From: Ariolimax columbianus
Taxonomy: Eukaryota; Mollusca; Gastropoda; Stylommatophora; Arionidae
Direction: 5' to 3'
Length of the DNA: 64,000 bases
Assembly (NCBI GenBank): GCA_036924085.1
Contig: JAVGWX010000008.1
Coordinates: 139,001 to 203,000, forward strand
Position numbers and translations under genes: made by a program
The notes under the pieces: generated by a model
Seen by the model: only the letters and a program-made list of their open reading frames with translations
The model's database searches: none
Told to the model about the DNA's origin: nothing
Shown here: piece after piece, positions 11,355-22,358 of the stretch
How the letters are laid out: each line of letters starts with the position of its first letter
Numbering within the stretch: the stretch's first letter is position 1

Positions 11355-11785
11355 ATAGCCCTTAGCTGTCCTCAACCAGCCTGGAAGCCAAGTCTGTAAA
11401 GCAGCATGATTTTCATCTAAAGCACTATTTATAGAATTAATAATTATCCTGGGAAGGATTTTTTCACTCACTGCTAGGAGTGTTATTCCTTGCCAGTTAT
11501 TGCATGAAACCAGATTTTTTTCTTTCTTAATTAAATTAGATCTTTCCACTTTTGTAGAATGGCATCTTGTTCCAGTACCATTTTGAATAGATTATGTCAC
11601 ATCTCTGTGATGTTTGGAATGTCCATTTCATGGTTTCTGGGGAGATTCCATCTGGTCCTGCAGCTTTCCAGTTGCACGATCTTTTTTTTTGTTGGTAGAT
11701 ATATATTTACAATTAGACGTTCATTTGCTGATTCTGTGTCCTTCTTGAATATTGGTAGATTTCTATTTAGTGTCTCCTTTACATA
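11355..11785 (-). mobile_element. LINE RT fingers fragment, antisense
   Basis: The minus strand gives AAGPDGISPETMKW near 11,670-11,630 and, in another frame, NLVSCNNWQGITLLAVSEKI near 11,510-11,450, then RIIINSINSALDEN. These match the PDGI and NWRGITLLS fingers motifs of LINE RTs. The palm is missing. Confidence 0.75.
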
Positions 11786-11789
11786 TTAG

Positions 11790-12053
11790 AGAGCCTCGTT
11801 GCTCAGTGGTTAGCGAGCTAGCTTCACATCTGAGTGGTCCTGGGTTCATTTCCCAGTTGAGGCAGAAATGTTTTTTCAGACCGCAACGGCTCCCGGGTCG
11901 ACCCAGCCTTAAATGGGTACAGGTTCAGTCCGGGAAGTAAAAGCGGCGAGGGATAGGAGATGGCTACCGGCCTCATATAGCCGAGCCTTTGAAATGTGAG
12001 ATCGCTAACATCTCACACCCCTATGGTAGTAATGCTATGGGTTACTTTACTTT
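11790..12053 (+). mobile_element. tRNA-derived SINE (SINE-C)
   Basis: Pol III type promoter boxes are visible: TGCTCAGTGG at 11,800-11,809 (A box) and GGTTCATTTCCC at 11,843-11,854 (B box), spaced as in a tRNA head. A unique body follows and the element ends in a (TTTAC)n-like tail. TTACAT occurs on both sides. Confidence 0.75.
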
Positions 12054-12094
12054 ACATACTACAAAGAGGCCGTAAAAGAAGCAGCATAAATAAC

Positions 12095-12305
12095 ATTGAG
12101 GAGCGCATGGCTGAAGGGTTTCGAGGCCTGTGTCAAGGGGGGCAGTGGTTCAAATCCCAGGTATGGCATATGTTGTTTTTCTGTTGTGGGTGAAATAAAC
12201 AACATAGCCAGCACACGACGTGGCGACAGCAGGGGCGAAGCAGACTGTAGTCCTCAGCCTTCAAAACCCCTCGACTACCCCAGCAATGGGAAAAATGTCG
12301 TCATA
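12095..12305 (+). mobile_element. Possible second tRNA-derived SINE
   Basis: It contains GGTTCAAATCCC near 12,149, a good B box, with an A-box-like ATGGCTGAAGGG near 12,108, followed by a body unlike LINE coding sequence. It sits between LINE linker frames (KEAVKEAA before, KPVTPEMLNKMVDRRKLKN-like after). I see no second copy in the window. Confidence 0.4.
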
Positions 12306-13553
12306 TGACAGACAGTAAAAAGAAAGCAGAAAACAAGAAACCGTAGGTAACACCTGAAATGCTAAACAAAATGGTGGACAGACGTAAATTGAAAAATATT
12401 AATACAGAGCATGGTATTGCAACGTATAAGCGTATCAAAAAGGAACTGGATCGAGAATGCAAGATGGCGAGAGAAAAATGGTGAATAGAACAATGTGAGG
12501 AAATTGAAGATCTGGAGAGATCAGGGAAATTTTATCGTCCATAAGAAAGTAAAACAATCGTTTCGTAAACCTAAGGGCAGACAATTACGGATGATTAATA
12601 ATAAGAGTGAGAAACCAATAACAGACCCAGAAAACATAAAAAGTAAGATGGAGAGAATATGTTAAGGAACTGTACAATGATGGGGGCCTGTATCAAGATA
12701 ACACACCACTAAAAAACATACCATTGGCAGAAGAGAGATTACCTATAACCAGAGAAGAATTTAACATCAAGCTACTGAAAGCAGCGAGAGAGACTTTTCA
12801 TGATTTACTTTTTCAACATGTTAATGACATTTACAACAAGGGAATATGGCCAAAAGATCACACAACTTCCTTTGCCAAAAAAAATCAAATGTTATAGAAT
12901 GCGGTCAATTCCGTATGATAAATTTGATAACACATGCATCTAAAATTCTTTTGAAGATTATTCATATGAGAATTGATGGGTAATTAGAGGATGTACTGAA
13001 AGATAACCAGTTAGGATTTTGCAAGACCAGAGGTACACGGGATGCCATTGGATCATTGCAGCTTCTCGCAGAAAGAATGATCGATCAAGGATGTATACTG
13101 TTTATCTGTTTTATTGACTACGAGAAAGCCTTTCATCGAGTTCCCTAGAGCAACCTATTTAAGATTTTGCAGCAAATAGGTATAGAAAGATCCCTCATTA
13201 GGTTAATCCAGAACCTGTATGAAAATCAAGAGGCAATTATTTCAATCACAGAAGGTCTAACTGATCCAGTTTCCATAAAACAGGGGGTTCGACAGGGGTG
13301 CTTGCTTTCAATGAGTCTCTATAATGCATATTCTAAGATAACGATGGCCAAGGTTATGTGGAGTTGAAACAGGGGTGTCAAAGTTAATGGTATGACAGTT
13401 AATGCCATAAAATTTGCCAATGTGCAAGCGAAAATGGGAGGATCAGTATCAACGTTGCAAATGCTGCTTAATAAAATTAATAGCACTGCCAAAGATTTTG
13501 GCATGAAAATAAGCACATCAAAGACAAAGACTTTGGTAATATCTAAGCAACGT

Positions 13554-14010
13554 GATAGTTTGTCCATCACAAGTGATGAAGACCACTCTCTTTGTTCAGC
13601 CGTGTGGACAGTCGTATCTCTTGCTGTGTTGATAGTTTGTCCATCACAAGTGATGAAGACCACTCTCTTTGTTCAGCCGTGTGGACAGTCGTATCTCTTG
13701 CAGTGTCCGCTGAAATGGGTGACTTGCGCGGAGATTTGGATTAAAGTGAGGAAGAAACTGCGCCTTTTGTCAACCTCACTCACAGAGCCTAAGCTACCTT
13801 TTGCCAGTGGCAAGACATTCATCGAGACGACTGGAGATAGCATAGGATGCCGATTTTGCCTCAGGGTTACCACCGAAGCCTTTCCATAAACATGTAACCC
13901 GCAGGGTAGAAAGGTGGGAAGGCATCTAACGCAGTGTGTCGTGCCTTTTCGATAACCACAAGAGGTCGTATGGACAACACTCAGCGTAGTAACATAAGTA
14001 ACATAAGCAC
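13554..14010. mobile_element. SINE-D-like insertion with a 77-bp duplication
   Basis: A 77-bp segment starting GATAGTTTGTCCATCACAAG occurs at 13,554 and 13,631. Downstream, TTGGATTAAAGTGAGGAAG, CAGTGGCAAGACAT and CGAGACGACTGGAG match, in the same order, the SINE-D copy at 19,540-19,775. The sequence interrupts the RT between its KTKTLVIS and thumb parts. Confidence 0.55.
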
Positions 14011-14144
14011 ATAAATATATCCATCGCTGAAGAAATAATCGAAGTACAGAAGTTTACATATTTGGGGCAAACCATAACAGAAGATGCCCGCAATGAGACA
14101 GAAATTAAGACAAGGATTGCAATGGTAAAAAAGGGCTTCAGAGA

Positions 14145-14720
14145 AAAACAGAAATTGTTAACCTCAAAGAATATCAGAAACAGAAATTGTTAACCTCAAA
14201 GAATATCAGAAACAGAAATTGTTAACCTCAAAGAATATCAGAAACAGAAATTGTTAACCTCAAAGAATATCAGAAACAGAAATTGTTAACCTCAAAGAAT
14301 ATCAGAAACAGAAATTGTTAACCTCAAAGAATATCAGAAACAGAAATTGTTAACCTCAAAGAATATCAGAAACAGAAATTGTTAACCTCAAAGAATATCA
14401 GAAACAGAAATTGTTAACCTCAAAGAATATCAGAAACAGAAATTGTTAACCTCAAAGAATATCAGAAACAGAAATTGTTAACCTCAAAGAATATCAGAAA
14501 CAGAAATTGTTAACCTCAAAGAATATCAGAAACAGAAATTGTTAACCTCAAAGAATATCAGAAACAGAAATTGTTAACCTCAAAGAATATCAGAAACAGA
14601 AATTGTTAACCTCAAAGAATATCAGAAACAGAAATTGTTAACCTCAAAGAATATCAGAAACAGAAATTGTTAACCTCAAAGAATATCAGAAACAGAAATT
14701 GTTAACCTCAAAGAATATCA
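14145..14720 (+). repeat. 32-bp tandem array, 18 copies, inside LINE thumb
   Basis: The unit begins GAAATTGTTAACCTCAAAGA and first occurs at 14,151, last at 14,695, exactly 17 periods apart. Units look identical. The single-copy sequence is the KLLTSKNI part of the LINE RT. The period is not a multiple of three, so expansion destroyed the frame. Confidence 0.95.
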
Positions 14721-15199
14721 GGATAGAGGAAAAGAATAATCGTCACTCATACATGGCCAATTGGACTGTATGGGGCTGAAACATGGACTTTAGCCAAGAA
14801 GGATGAAAAAAGCTTGGAAGTGTTTGAAATGTGCTTCCGTAGATTGGAAAGAGTGAGTTGGATAGAAAGAAGATCCAATGACAATGTTCTCAATGACGTG
14901 GGCACACAAAGACAAATATTGCATATGATACAAAAATGTTGGTTGAGTTGGCTGGGTCACAATATGAGACATGAAAATCTTCTACAGAAGATACTAGAGG
15001 GCAAGATTCAAGGAAAGAGAGGACCTTGGCGACCAAGACTTACCTTTACATCTCAGACATGCAGGGACATTAAAGTACGAACTTATGTTGCAATGAAGAG
15101 AACTGCAGAGGATAGGGTCAAATGGAGAGACATACTCATACTCAGACAACCTTACAACCAGTCTCCGGATTGATCAACCAGCAGATGATGATGATTACA

Positions 15200-16500
15200 C
15201 ATTCACCCATCTGTCTCGCCATTTCACTTTATTGCTGATCTGTTCTTGTTTATTTTTAACTGATGAGTTATGATGCTGCTCTTAACGTGATAATATTCTA
15301 GTTATATTATTTAGTGTTTTAATTTCTTTTTGGTTCTAGATTTTTTCTACTTCCTCAGCACATTTTATCTATGTGCTTTATCTTATCCTGCCCGGCATTC
15401 TTTTTCACTTTCTTGTTTAGCTTCAAGTATAATGTATAGTCTTTTATTTTTCTTCTTCATATGCAATGATTTTCTGTTTTTTAGTCCTTCTTTCTTCACC
15501 TATATCTTGATTACTTCTCTTTCTAAGAACCTCTTCACAAATTATTTTCTAAAGTTTGTACCAATGTTTGTTGATGTGAGATTTGAGAGTTCCTAAGAAT
15601 TTCACATTTCTTCTTCAGATTGCATTTTGTGTCGTTATCCAGCACCACATGTTTTGTGAAAAAATTTGTAATGAAACTCAAAGCACAAGCAGAAAACATT
15701 CTTCCATTGCTGATTTTTGCTTTTTATCCAATAGTAAATTAATGGTAATAGCAATCTGTAGTTATCAATTGATACTGATATGTTAATACCATTCATTAAA
15801 CTACTATGTTCTTATTAGTTCTATAATAGCTTAAATTTGTTCTGTTGATTTCTCTGACAGAGCATGCAATTACTGAATGCAGATAGTGATGTGGTGTGAT
15901 TGTCCGAGGACTCCTCTCACTAAACAACTTCACAAGAACAGTATCTTAGCCTGACTGTCATGTACAAAAGAGGAAGTGAATATTTTCTTAGTCAAAAGAT
16001 TTTTAAGATATTTCTCATGACTATCTGGAAATTAAAAAATAAAAGAAACTGAAAAAAGTTTGTGTGGAGGTGAGACAACATAGAATTGTTGGTTATTGAT
16101 TAGCAGTATTTCTCACATTAAAATATGAAGGGCATTACAGTTACAAATATGCATTGTCAGCGCTTTTATTCATTGGGGTCATTTTAAGGCTATTCATTGT
16201 ATATCTTAGATGGTGCTGATCGAGCAGCAAGAACAATGCATCTATGCATTTCTTAGACAGTTTGAGGGCTTTGAAAGTGGTCACTTATTTATGTTGATAA
16301 CAAAGTTTCTAGACAAGTGACACTTCTACAGAGTAAATTACTTTTTTGTTACAGAAGTGCCTTCTTTTACTGTTAATCTTGTTATTTAATGTCATGAATA
16401 TAATGTTTTAATATTTCCTTTCTTGCATTTTTCTCGTTCCGTTCATAATTTATTAAATTGCATTAGCACATTGGTTAGTGTTATGGGTGCTCAGTCAAAT
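15200..16500. other. AT-rich stretch without recognised content
   Basis: I see no gene, RNA or element I can name here. Frames are short on both strands. Confidence 0.5.
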
Positions 16501-16523
16501 GATCTAGGTTGAATACACAATTG

Positions 16524-16780
16524 GGGGACGGCGTGGCCTAGTGGTTAAGTGGCACGGCTCACAACCAGAAGGTGCTGGGTTCGATCCCCATCACAGCACC
16601 GGCCGTTACCCCGGGGAAGCAAACCCTTAGAAAATGCAGGAGGAAGCAGACCCTTACATAAAATGCATGCTGAAGTCGGATGCACTGGGCCGACAGGCGC
16701 AAAATAAAAACCACAGTGTAACGCACACACGCCTTGGGGAATAGATAAATAAGGCGAACGCAAAAAAAAAAATTAAAAAA
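16524..16780 (+). mobile_element. SINE-A, first of a tandem pair
   Basis: tRNA-derived head: TGGCCTAGTGG at 16,534-16,544 (A box) and GGTTCGATCCC at 16,578-16,588 (perfect B box). The body includes GCAGGAGGAAGCAGACCC and GCCGACAGGCGCAAAATAAA, and the tail is A-rich. TACACAATTG lies on both sides (16,514-16,523 and 16,781-16,790), a target-site duplication. Confidence 0.9.
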
Positions 16781-16790
16781 TACACAATTG

Positions 16791-17055
16791 GGGGACGGCG
16801 TGGCCTAGTGGTTAAGTGGCACGGCTCACAACCAGAAGGTGCTGGGTTAGATCCCCGTCACAGCACCGGCCGTTACCCCGGGGAAGCAAACCCTTAGAAA
16901 ATGCAGGAGGAAGCAGACCCTTACATAAAATGCTTGCTGAAGTCGGATGCACTGGGCCGACAGGCGCAAAAATAAAAAATAAAAACTACAGTGTAACGCA
17001 CACCCGCCTTGGGGAATAGAGAAATAAGGCAAACGAAGAAAAAAAAAAAAAAAAA
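16791..17055 (+). mobile_element. SINE-A, second of a tandem pair
   Basis: Nearly identical to the copy at 16,524. A box TGGCCTAGTGG at 16,801-16,811; the B box has one change (GGTTAGATCCC, 16,845-16,855). It ends in a long A run, and a third TACACAATTG lies at 17,056-17,065. Confidence 0.9.
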
Positions 17056-17654
17056 TACACAATTGCTTTGGGACATTTTTTTCTATTGCAAAAGGGTTCG
17101 AGGTCAACACAGCCTCCAAAATTGGGAACCAGAGTAAGTTTTTTTTAGCAATAAGTGAAACATATCACTATACCATTTTACAAAATGACTAGCAAAATGT
17201 GGTCTTTTCTCACAATTTTTGGGGAATACAAAAACCAAATGATGCTAGGGAGAGATTGCAAGCAAAAGTCTACACTCGAGGTCCCAAAAATTATGTGACT
17301 CCATATTGGCTACAGCCTCATGGGAACTAATTACTTTTAGTATATTAAAAGTTTTTAAAAGACCTATTATTAGATTTAATCACTTTCTTCCATAGTTGAA
17401 TTGAATTATGCTTGTGTTTGATTATCTACATAAGAGGTAAATTAGTTATATTTCTCCTTTAACTCTTTCCAGTCCAGACTTATTTTGCAGATTTGTGTCT
17501 CACAACTCACAGCAAGGGCCACAACTCTGAATTTCAAATAGTTATTTTCAACAACAAAATTAATTTTAAACAAATGAAGCTAAAAATTTGATCTAAAGAT
17601 CTTAAAAAAACATAATTAAATAATTAAATGACCTATTCTATGACATGAAGTATT

Positions 17655-18003
17655 CTTCTTCGTTCGTTCTCAATCTCCTACTACCAAGTCTTGAAAGGGC
17701 TTAAGTAGCAGAATGTAGTCCAGAGAACGGAATGCGTTGTGTCGTAGTTTACAGCTTGGTTGCGATATTTGCACCTTTCGATCCAACACATCCAACTTCA
17801 GCAAGCATTTTTTTAATAACGGGTTAGCATTCCCTCTTCGATCCCTTCTCCTTAGCCAGTCTGCCCTGCTGCAGCCTGTTATCCAGGATCACCGCGTGGA
17901 GGTGTAGAAGGGTCTTGGCAGCTCTGGTTCGCTGGCCCTGACGCTAGCAGTCAGCTATGGGTTGCTGACCACTGCAGCTCATGCGCTGCTCAGCATCTTG
18001 ATC
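17655..18003 (-). mobile_element. SINE-B, intact reference copy, antisense
   Basis: The reverse complement starts near ATCAAGATGCTGAGCAGCGC, passes through CCAGAGCTGCCAAGACCC and TGGATAACAGGCTGCAGCAG, and ends with CTTGGTAGTAGGAGATTGAG then a GAAGAA tail. The same sequence at 60.76-62.03 kb is interrupted by a solo LTR, so this copy gives the empty site. Partial 3' ends occur at 24.04 and 43.02 kb. No clear tRNA head was seen, so SINE is a working name. Confidence 0.75.
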
Positions 18004-18017
18004 CCCCTGAAGTATTC

Positions 18018-18019
<2 letters not shown>

Positions 18020-18082
<63 letters not shown>
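18020..18082 (+). repeat. (AT)n microsatellite
   Basis: About 60 bases of pure AT dinucleotide next to SINE-B. Confidence 0.95.
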
Positions 18083-18088
<6 letters not shown>

Positions 18089-18089
18089 C

Positions 18090-19530
18090 CGCACCCCAAT
18101 AGCTCTACGGGGAAAGGCGAGCGAGCGTGATGACAGAATTGTTATAAATCATATTTGTAGCTCGTTCAAGTGCTTGAACCTTAACTGCATAGTTGGAGCA
18201 GAATTTACCATTGAGAATACTCCTTGTCTCATAATAGTTTTTGGGACATGTGGCAAAGATATACCAGCTCCTCCATTCTTGACAATAGATGTTGCCGATC
18301 TAAGTGTGCAGACATGTATCCATGATTATTTTGGACAGTTTTCTTTGATTATGTTCATTGTGGCAATTCACTTTTGCAGATTATTATACTCATTTCCAGT
18401 AATGAGCAAACTGATTGATGTATTAATTTGCAAGATTTCTTTGTTCTGTTAACATGGTATGAAGTGTAGGGTCTGCTTGAGCAGTGTTGACTTCATGAGT
18501 AGGTCTTCATAGTGCTGTCCTCTAAGTCTCTTTCCTTGATGGACAAAGCTGCCATGTTTTAGATGACCTAATGCCAGTTTATCTAGTCATGCCTTCATAG
18601 GGTGCGTTGACATGTTTATAATGAATTCCTATTGATTAAACCTCTTTGAACTCTTAGACCTGTCTATACACTATCGTGTCAAAGGTAAACAAAGGTTGTC
18701 CCCGAGTGACAAATAAATATGTGGAATAGGTGTCTTAGTCTTAGTCGACCTGTACTTCTACATGGGCGGATGCCCCTGTGCAGGTCCAAGCTCTGGTGTG
18801 AGCTGGATGTAACCAGGAGTAGGATTTCTTGCTTAGCTAAGCCCGAACAGCTTATTATCCTGCTATGTTGAGAAAAATGCAGCGAAGAGTGGTTAACCAA
18901 TGTTTGAGTCCATCTTAATAGACTGAGCAAAGTAGACACACAGCCTGTTAGGCACCATCTATGCTGCTCTTAACAAACCCCCTAACCATCGCCGGTGTTA
19001 TGCCATGTCACACAGTTAGTTGTCTATTACAACATGCTCTCTGTGAGGCAGTAGTTCTATTCTTGTTCTTGTCATTCACAAAGACCCTGGCGTACCACTT
19101 AAGAATAAGTGTGGGGCAGAAAGAAAAAAACATGAACTTGAGCTATGTATCTACTAATTAGGTATTTGATGATCTATCATAAGAGAAAAGATCTTGCTCT
19201 AAGCTAGTGTGAAAGAGGAATCTTTCTACTTTAATTAGAACAGAAGTTTGCGGTTATTAATTGTTGTAAGAAATGATTATTTTATTATGTTATTATGATT
19301 TTTTGAAAAATAATTATTAAAGAAATGTTGGTTCAGACATTTTTGTCTGCAGATAATTAAAGTTTAAATGTGCATTTTCATATTTGGTCTATTACACTAG
19401 CACATATGCCTTCCTGTAGCTGCTTCACCATAGTTATTTTACATACATGTGTATGTTATTTTAGTTATTGCCCATCGGTAAGCAATGATGGCCACAATAT
19501 CAGACGGTATTGTCTTAATCATGTGATGTG
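18090..19530. other. No recognised gene
   Basis: Short frames only. A frame at 18,174-18,452 (92 codons) is hydrophobic in places, but I recognise no family and see no supporting structure. Confidence 0.45.
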
Positions 19531-19539
19531 CGCTATATT

Positions 19540-19775
19540 TGGATTATAGTGAGGAAGAATATGCGCTGGTCATCAATCTCCCTCTTATCCCGAGTTACCT
19601 TGTATCAGTGGCAAGACTATTAGTTGAGACGACTGGAGGTAACTCGGGATGCAGGCACTTTGGTCTTACCTCCCGTGAGACTAGGGGTTGCTTCAAACTT
19701 GCGAGATTCGATCGGCCACCATTTTCGTTCATCACTGTGAGAGGCGACTGCCTTAGCCTCTTGACTACAGCGACC
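19540..19775 (-). mobile_element. tRNA-derived SINE-D, antisense
   Basis: On the minus strand a tRNA-like head reads TAGTCAAGAGGCTAAGGCAG (A-box region) and GATCGAATCTC (B-box-like) near 19,715-19,705. The body ends with the reverse complement of TTGGATTATAGTGAGGAAGA. A related body lies at 13.7 kb inside the group E LINE. A short AT repeat follows at 19,779-19,798. Confidence 0.6.
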
Positions 19776-19799
19776 CCCATATATATATATATACATATA

Positions 19800-20058
19800 T
19801 TATGTACAAAAACGTTGGTTGAGTTTTCTGGATCACAATATGAGACATGAAAATCTTCTACAGAAGATACTAGAGGGCAAGATTCAAGGAAAGTGAGGAC
19901 CAGGGCGACCAAGACTTACCGTTACATCTCAGGCATGCGGGGACATGCTGCAATGAAGAGAACTGCAGAGAATAGGGTCAAATGGAGAGACATACTTAGA
20001 CAACTTTACAACCAGTCTCTGGACTGATCAACCAGATGATGATGATGATATATATCTG
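19800..20058 (+). mobile_element. Group E LINE, 5'-truncated 3' end
   Basis: Closely matches 14,930-15,195: CAAAAACGTTGGTTGAGTTT, AGACATGAAAATCTTCTACA and the CCAGTCTCTGGACTGATCAA end, then (GAT)n. A clear example of a 5'-truncated LINE insertion. Confidence 0.85.
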
Positions 20059-20089
20059 TGTTTAATTGCTGTATTGTAGAGGATGTTTC

Positions 20090-20660
20090 TAAAAAATGCC
20101 CAGTTCTTTCTATGTCGTTCTTTACAAACCGAAGCGTAGATAGTCTGCCCTCAAGCTCTTCCTGGAAGCCGCTTCTCTTAGGTTCGCATTTCAGCTGAGT
20201 GACATTTAATCTCCTCGATGGTTTCTTTCCCTGGCGTGCATCTTGGGCTGAATCTTGAAGTTTAGCTTGGCAAATAACAGTCGATGGTCATTCCAGCCAT
20301 GGCCATCTGTAGTCTATTACAGTTGGCCATGGTCTAGCATTCTGCACAACACATGTTCTTTGTTAGGGATCAGCAACGATCCCTACGTCTGATGATAATG
20401 TGGTCAATGAGGTGCCAGTGGCAGGACCTTGGGTGCATCCACCTGGTTCTATTTCTAACCGGAAGTCGGAAAGCTGTGTTTGTAATGAGTAGTTCATTTG
20501 CAGCACGTCTTCAGAAGGAGCAGTCCGTTACTATAGCAATTTCCTATACCATTTCTGCCAATAAAAATTACCAATTTTGTCAGATGTGGGGACTGTAGCA
20601 ATGAGCACTTCAAGGTACTCATAAAACTTATCTTTGGTGTCGTCTGTGTTTCCGTCAACA
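20090..20660 (-). mobile_element. Group C LINE endonuclease remnant, antisense
   Basis: The minus strand reads HPRSCHWHLIDHIIIRRRDR near 20,440-20,380, then WNDHRLLFAKLNFKIQPKMH near 20,295-20,240. These match the HWHLLDY and TDHRL catalytic parts of APE-type LINE endonucleases. A piece around 20,300-20,340 is duplicated (GGCCATGG). It points away from the group C RT that follows. Confidence 0.7.
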
Positions 20661-20689
20661 AAATCGGCTTCCAATGCTGCTCGCAAAGC

Positions 20690-22260
20690 TGTCCAGACCA
20701 GGCTTAGAGAGATGCAAGACTCCTAGGCAACGAAATCAAATGATACCAAACGGGTTTACGAGGCGCTGAACGCTCTCTACGCCCCGCAGCACTCTGGTAA
20801 CTCCCCAGTTTGTAATGTGGAGGGGACTCTGCTAACAGATAAGGCTCAGATCATAGATAGATGGGTGAACCACTTCTCCAAAATGCTAAACCACCCATCG
20901 TCCATAAATGAAAAGGCCATCCAGCAAATCCTGCAGGTACAATTGAATCTGGTGCTGGATGAACTCATTACTAAGAAGGAAGTCGACAGGGCAATCAGTG
21001 CACTATCTATAGGTAAAGGCTGATGCAATACCAGCAGAAGTATACAAAACAGCTGGCCTATCCCTCACCAGAAAGATCACTGAACTTTTCTGCAACATTT
21101 GCAAGAGAAAAGACAAACGGCAGGAATGCGATAATCATCGTGGAAAATCGCTACTCTCCATAGCAGGCAAGTTCCTAGTGTGCTTACTGGTCAACCGGCT
21201 CAACAAATACCTTGAACAAAGACACCACCTCCCAGAAAGCCAATGTCGATCCAGAGCCGAAAGAGGAACAGGGGACATGATCTTTGCCACTCGCCAATTA
21301 CAAGAGAAGTGTCGGGAACATAACCAGGCCCTATACACCACATTTATTGATTTGACAAAGGCATTTGATACAGTAAACAGAGGAGGGCTGTGGATGATTA
21401 TGTCCAAGTTTGGCTGCCCCAACAAGTTCATAACTATGGTGAAACAGCTACATGTGTGCTAGTGTAATGGACAGTGGATAAACCTCTAAAACTTTTCAAG
21501 TAACATACGGAGTTAAACAAGCATGTATACTCGCCCCGACCCTGTTCAGCATGATGTTTGTGGCCACGATTACAGACGCCTTCAGATCACTGGAGACTGG
21601 CATACTCATAAAGTACCACACGGATAACAAGCCACTCAATCCCAGAAGAATGAAGGCCAAAACCAAAGTGCATGGTGACATAATCAGAGGATTTGTGTTT
21701 GCTGACGACTGCACTCTGAACAGCAACTCGGAACTGAATATGCAGGTGGGAATGGACCGTTTCTCTGCTGCATGTAAAAATTTTGGTCTGACCTTAAATG
21801 GTAAGAAAACAGAGGTCATGTACCAACCAGCACCAGACATGCTGCACACAAAACCAAAGACTACTGTCAGCGGGCAGATGCTGAATGTTGTAGATAAATT
21901 CATGTATCTGGGCTGCACGCTGTCAAAATATGTAAGCCTCGATGATGAGGTGGCAAGCAGAATAGCAAAGGCCAGCTTAGCTTTTGGTAGAATGCGCTTG
22001 ATGGTGTGAGAACGTCGTTGCATTAGCGTCAAGACCAAACTCAAAGTCTACCGTGCCACTATCATTCCAACTCTACTTTACGCCTGCGAAAGCTGGACTG
22101 TATACTCTAGATATGCAAGGAGGTTTAAACCACTGCCACACAGGTTGCCTGTGGCGAATATTCCACATTAGATGGCAAGATCGTGTCACTGACATCAAGA
22201 TTCTCAACGAGGTCTGACATGCCTAGCATCCATGCACTGCTAGATAAAGCACAACTAGAA
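20690..22260 (+). mobile_element. Group C LINE reverse transcriptase remnant
   Basis: Frames in order: linker with ITKKEVDRAISALSIGKG near 20,970, IPAEVYKTAGLSLTRKITEL near 21,030, CDNHRGKSLLSIAGKF near 21,127, YTTFIDLTKAFDTVNRGGLW near 21,334 (motif A), a decayed motif B near 21,510, FVFADDCTLNSNSEL near 21,694 (motif C, ADDC), KKTEVMYQPAPD near 21,804 and FMYLGCTLSKYVS near 21,899. Then comes PSIHALLDKAQLEWESM at 22,225. One or two shifts separate long open pieces, so it is younger than many neighbours. Confidence 0.88.
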
Positions 22261-22264
22261 TGGG

Positions 22265-22358
22265 AGTCAATGTTGGTTTCTGCTTGGTTTCTAAGCAGAC
22301 ATCTCATCTATGCCCAACTCTTTCTTGAATGTCAGCATTCTTTTTTGGTCCATGGTAT
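22265..22358 (-). mobile_element. Group D LINE fragment, left of an LTR insertion
   Basis: ATGCCCAACTCTTTCTTGAA and the following bases align with 35,918-35,975, part of the group D LINE on the minus strand. The alignment breaks at the LTR and continues at 23,837. GTAT at 22,355-22,358 is the left target duplication. Confidence 0.7.

Larger units (their letters stand above)
12060..15195 (+). mobile_element. Group E LINE: linker, RT and 3' end with GAT tail
   Basis: Broken frames in order: linker (ATYKRIKKELDRECKMAREK near 12,421), entry helix with LPITREEFNIKLLKA near 12,740, CFIDYEKAFHRVP near 13,108 (motif A), GVRQGCLLSMSLYN near 13,287 (motif B), a destroyed palm near 13,408 (KFANVQAKMG in place of xADD), MKISTSKTKTLVIS near 13,503, GLYGAETWTLAKKDEKS near 14,770 and the C-terminus to 15,175. 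It ends with a (GAT)n tail at 15,184-15,195. A SINE-like insertion (13,554-14,010) and a 32-bp array (14,145-14,720) lie inside. A 5'-truncated relative is at 19,800. Confidence 0.85.

Noticed and set aside
16524..16600. A functional tRNA gene
   Set aside because: A and B boxes are present, but the sequence continues into a shared SINE body with an A-rich tail and target duplications, and I see no cloverleaf acceptor pairing.
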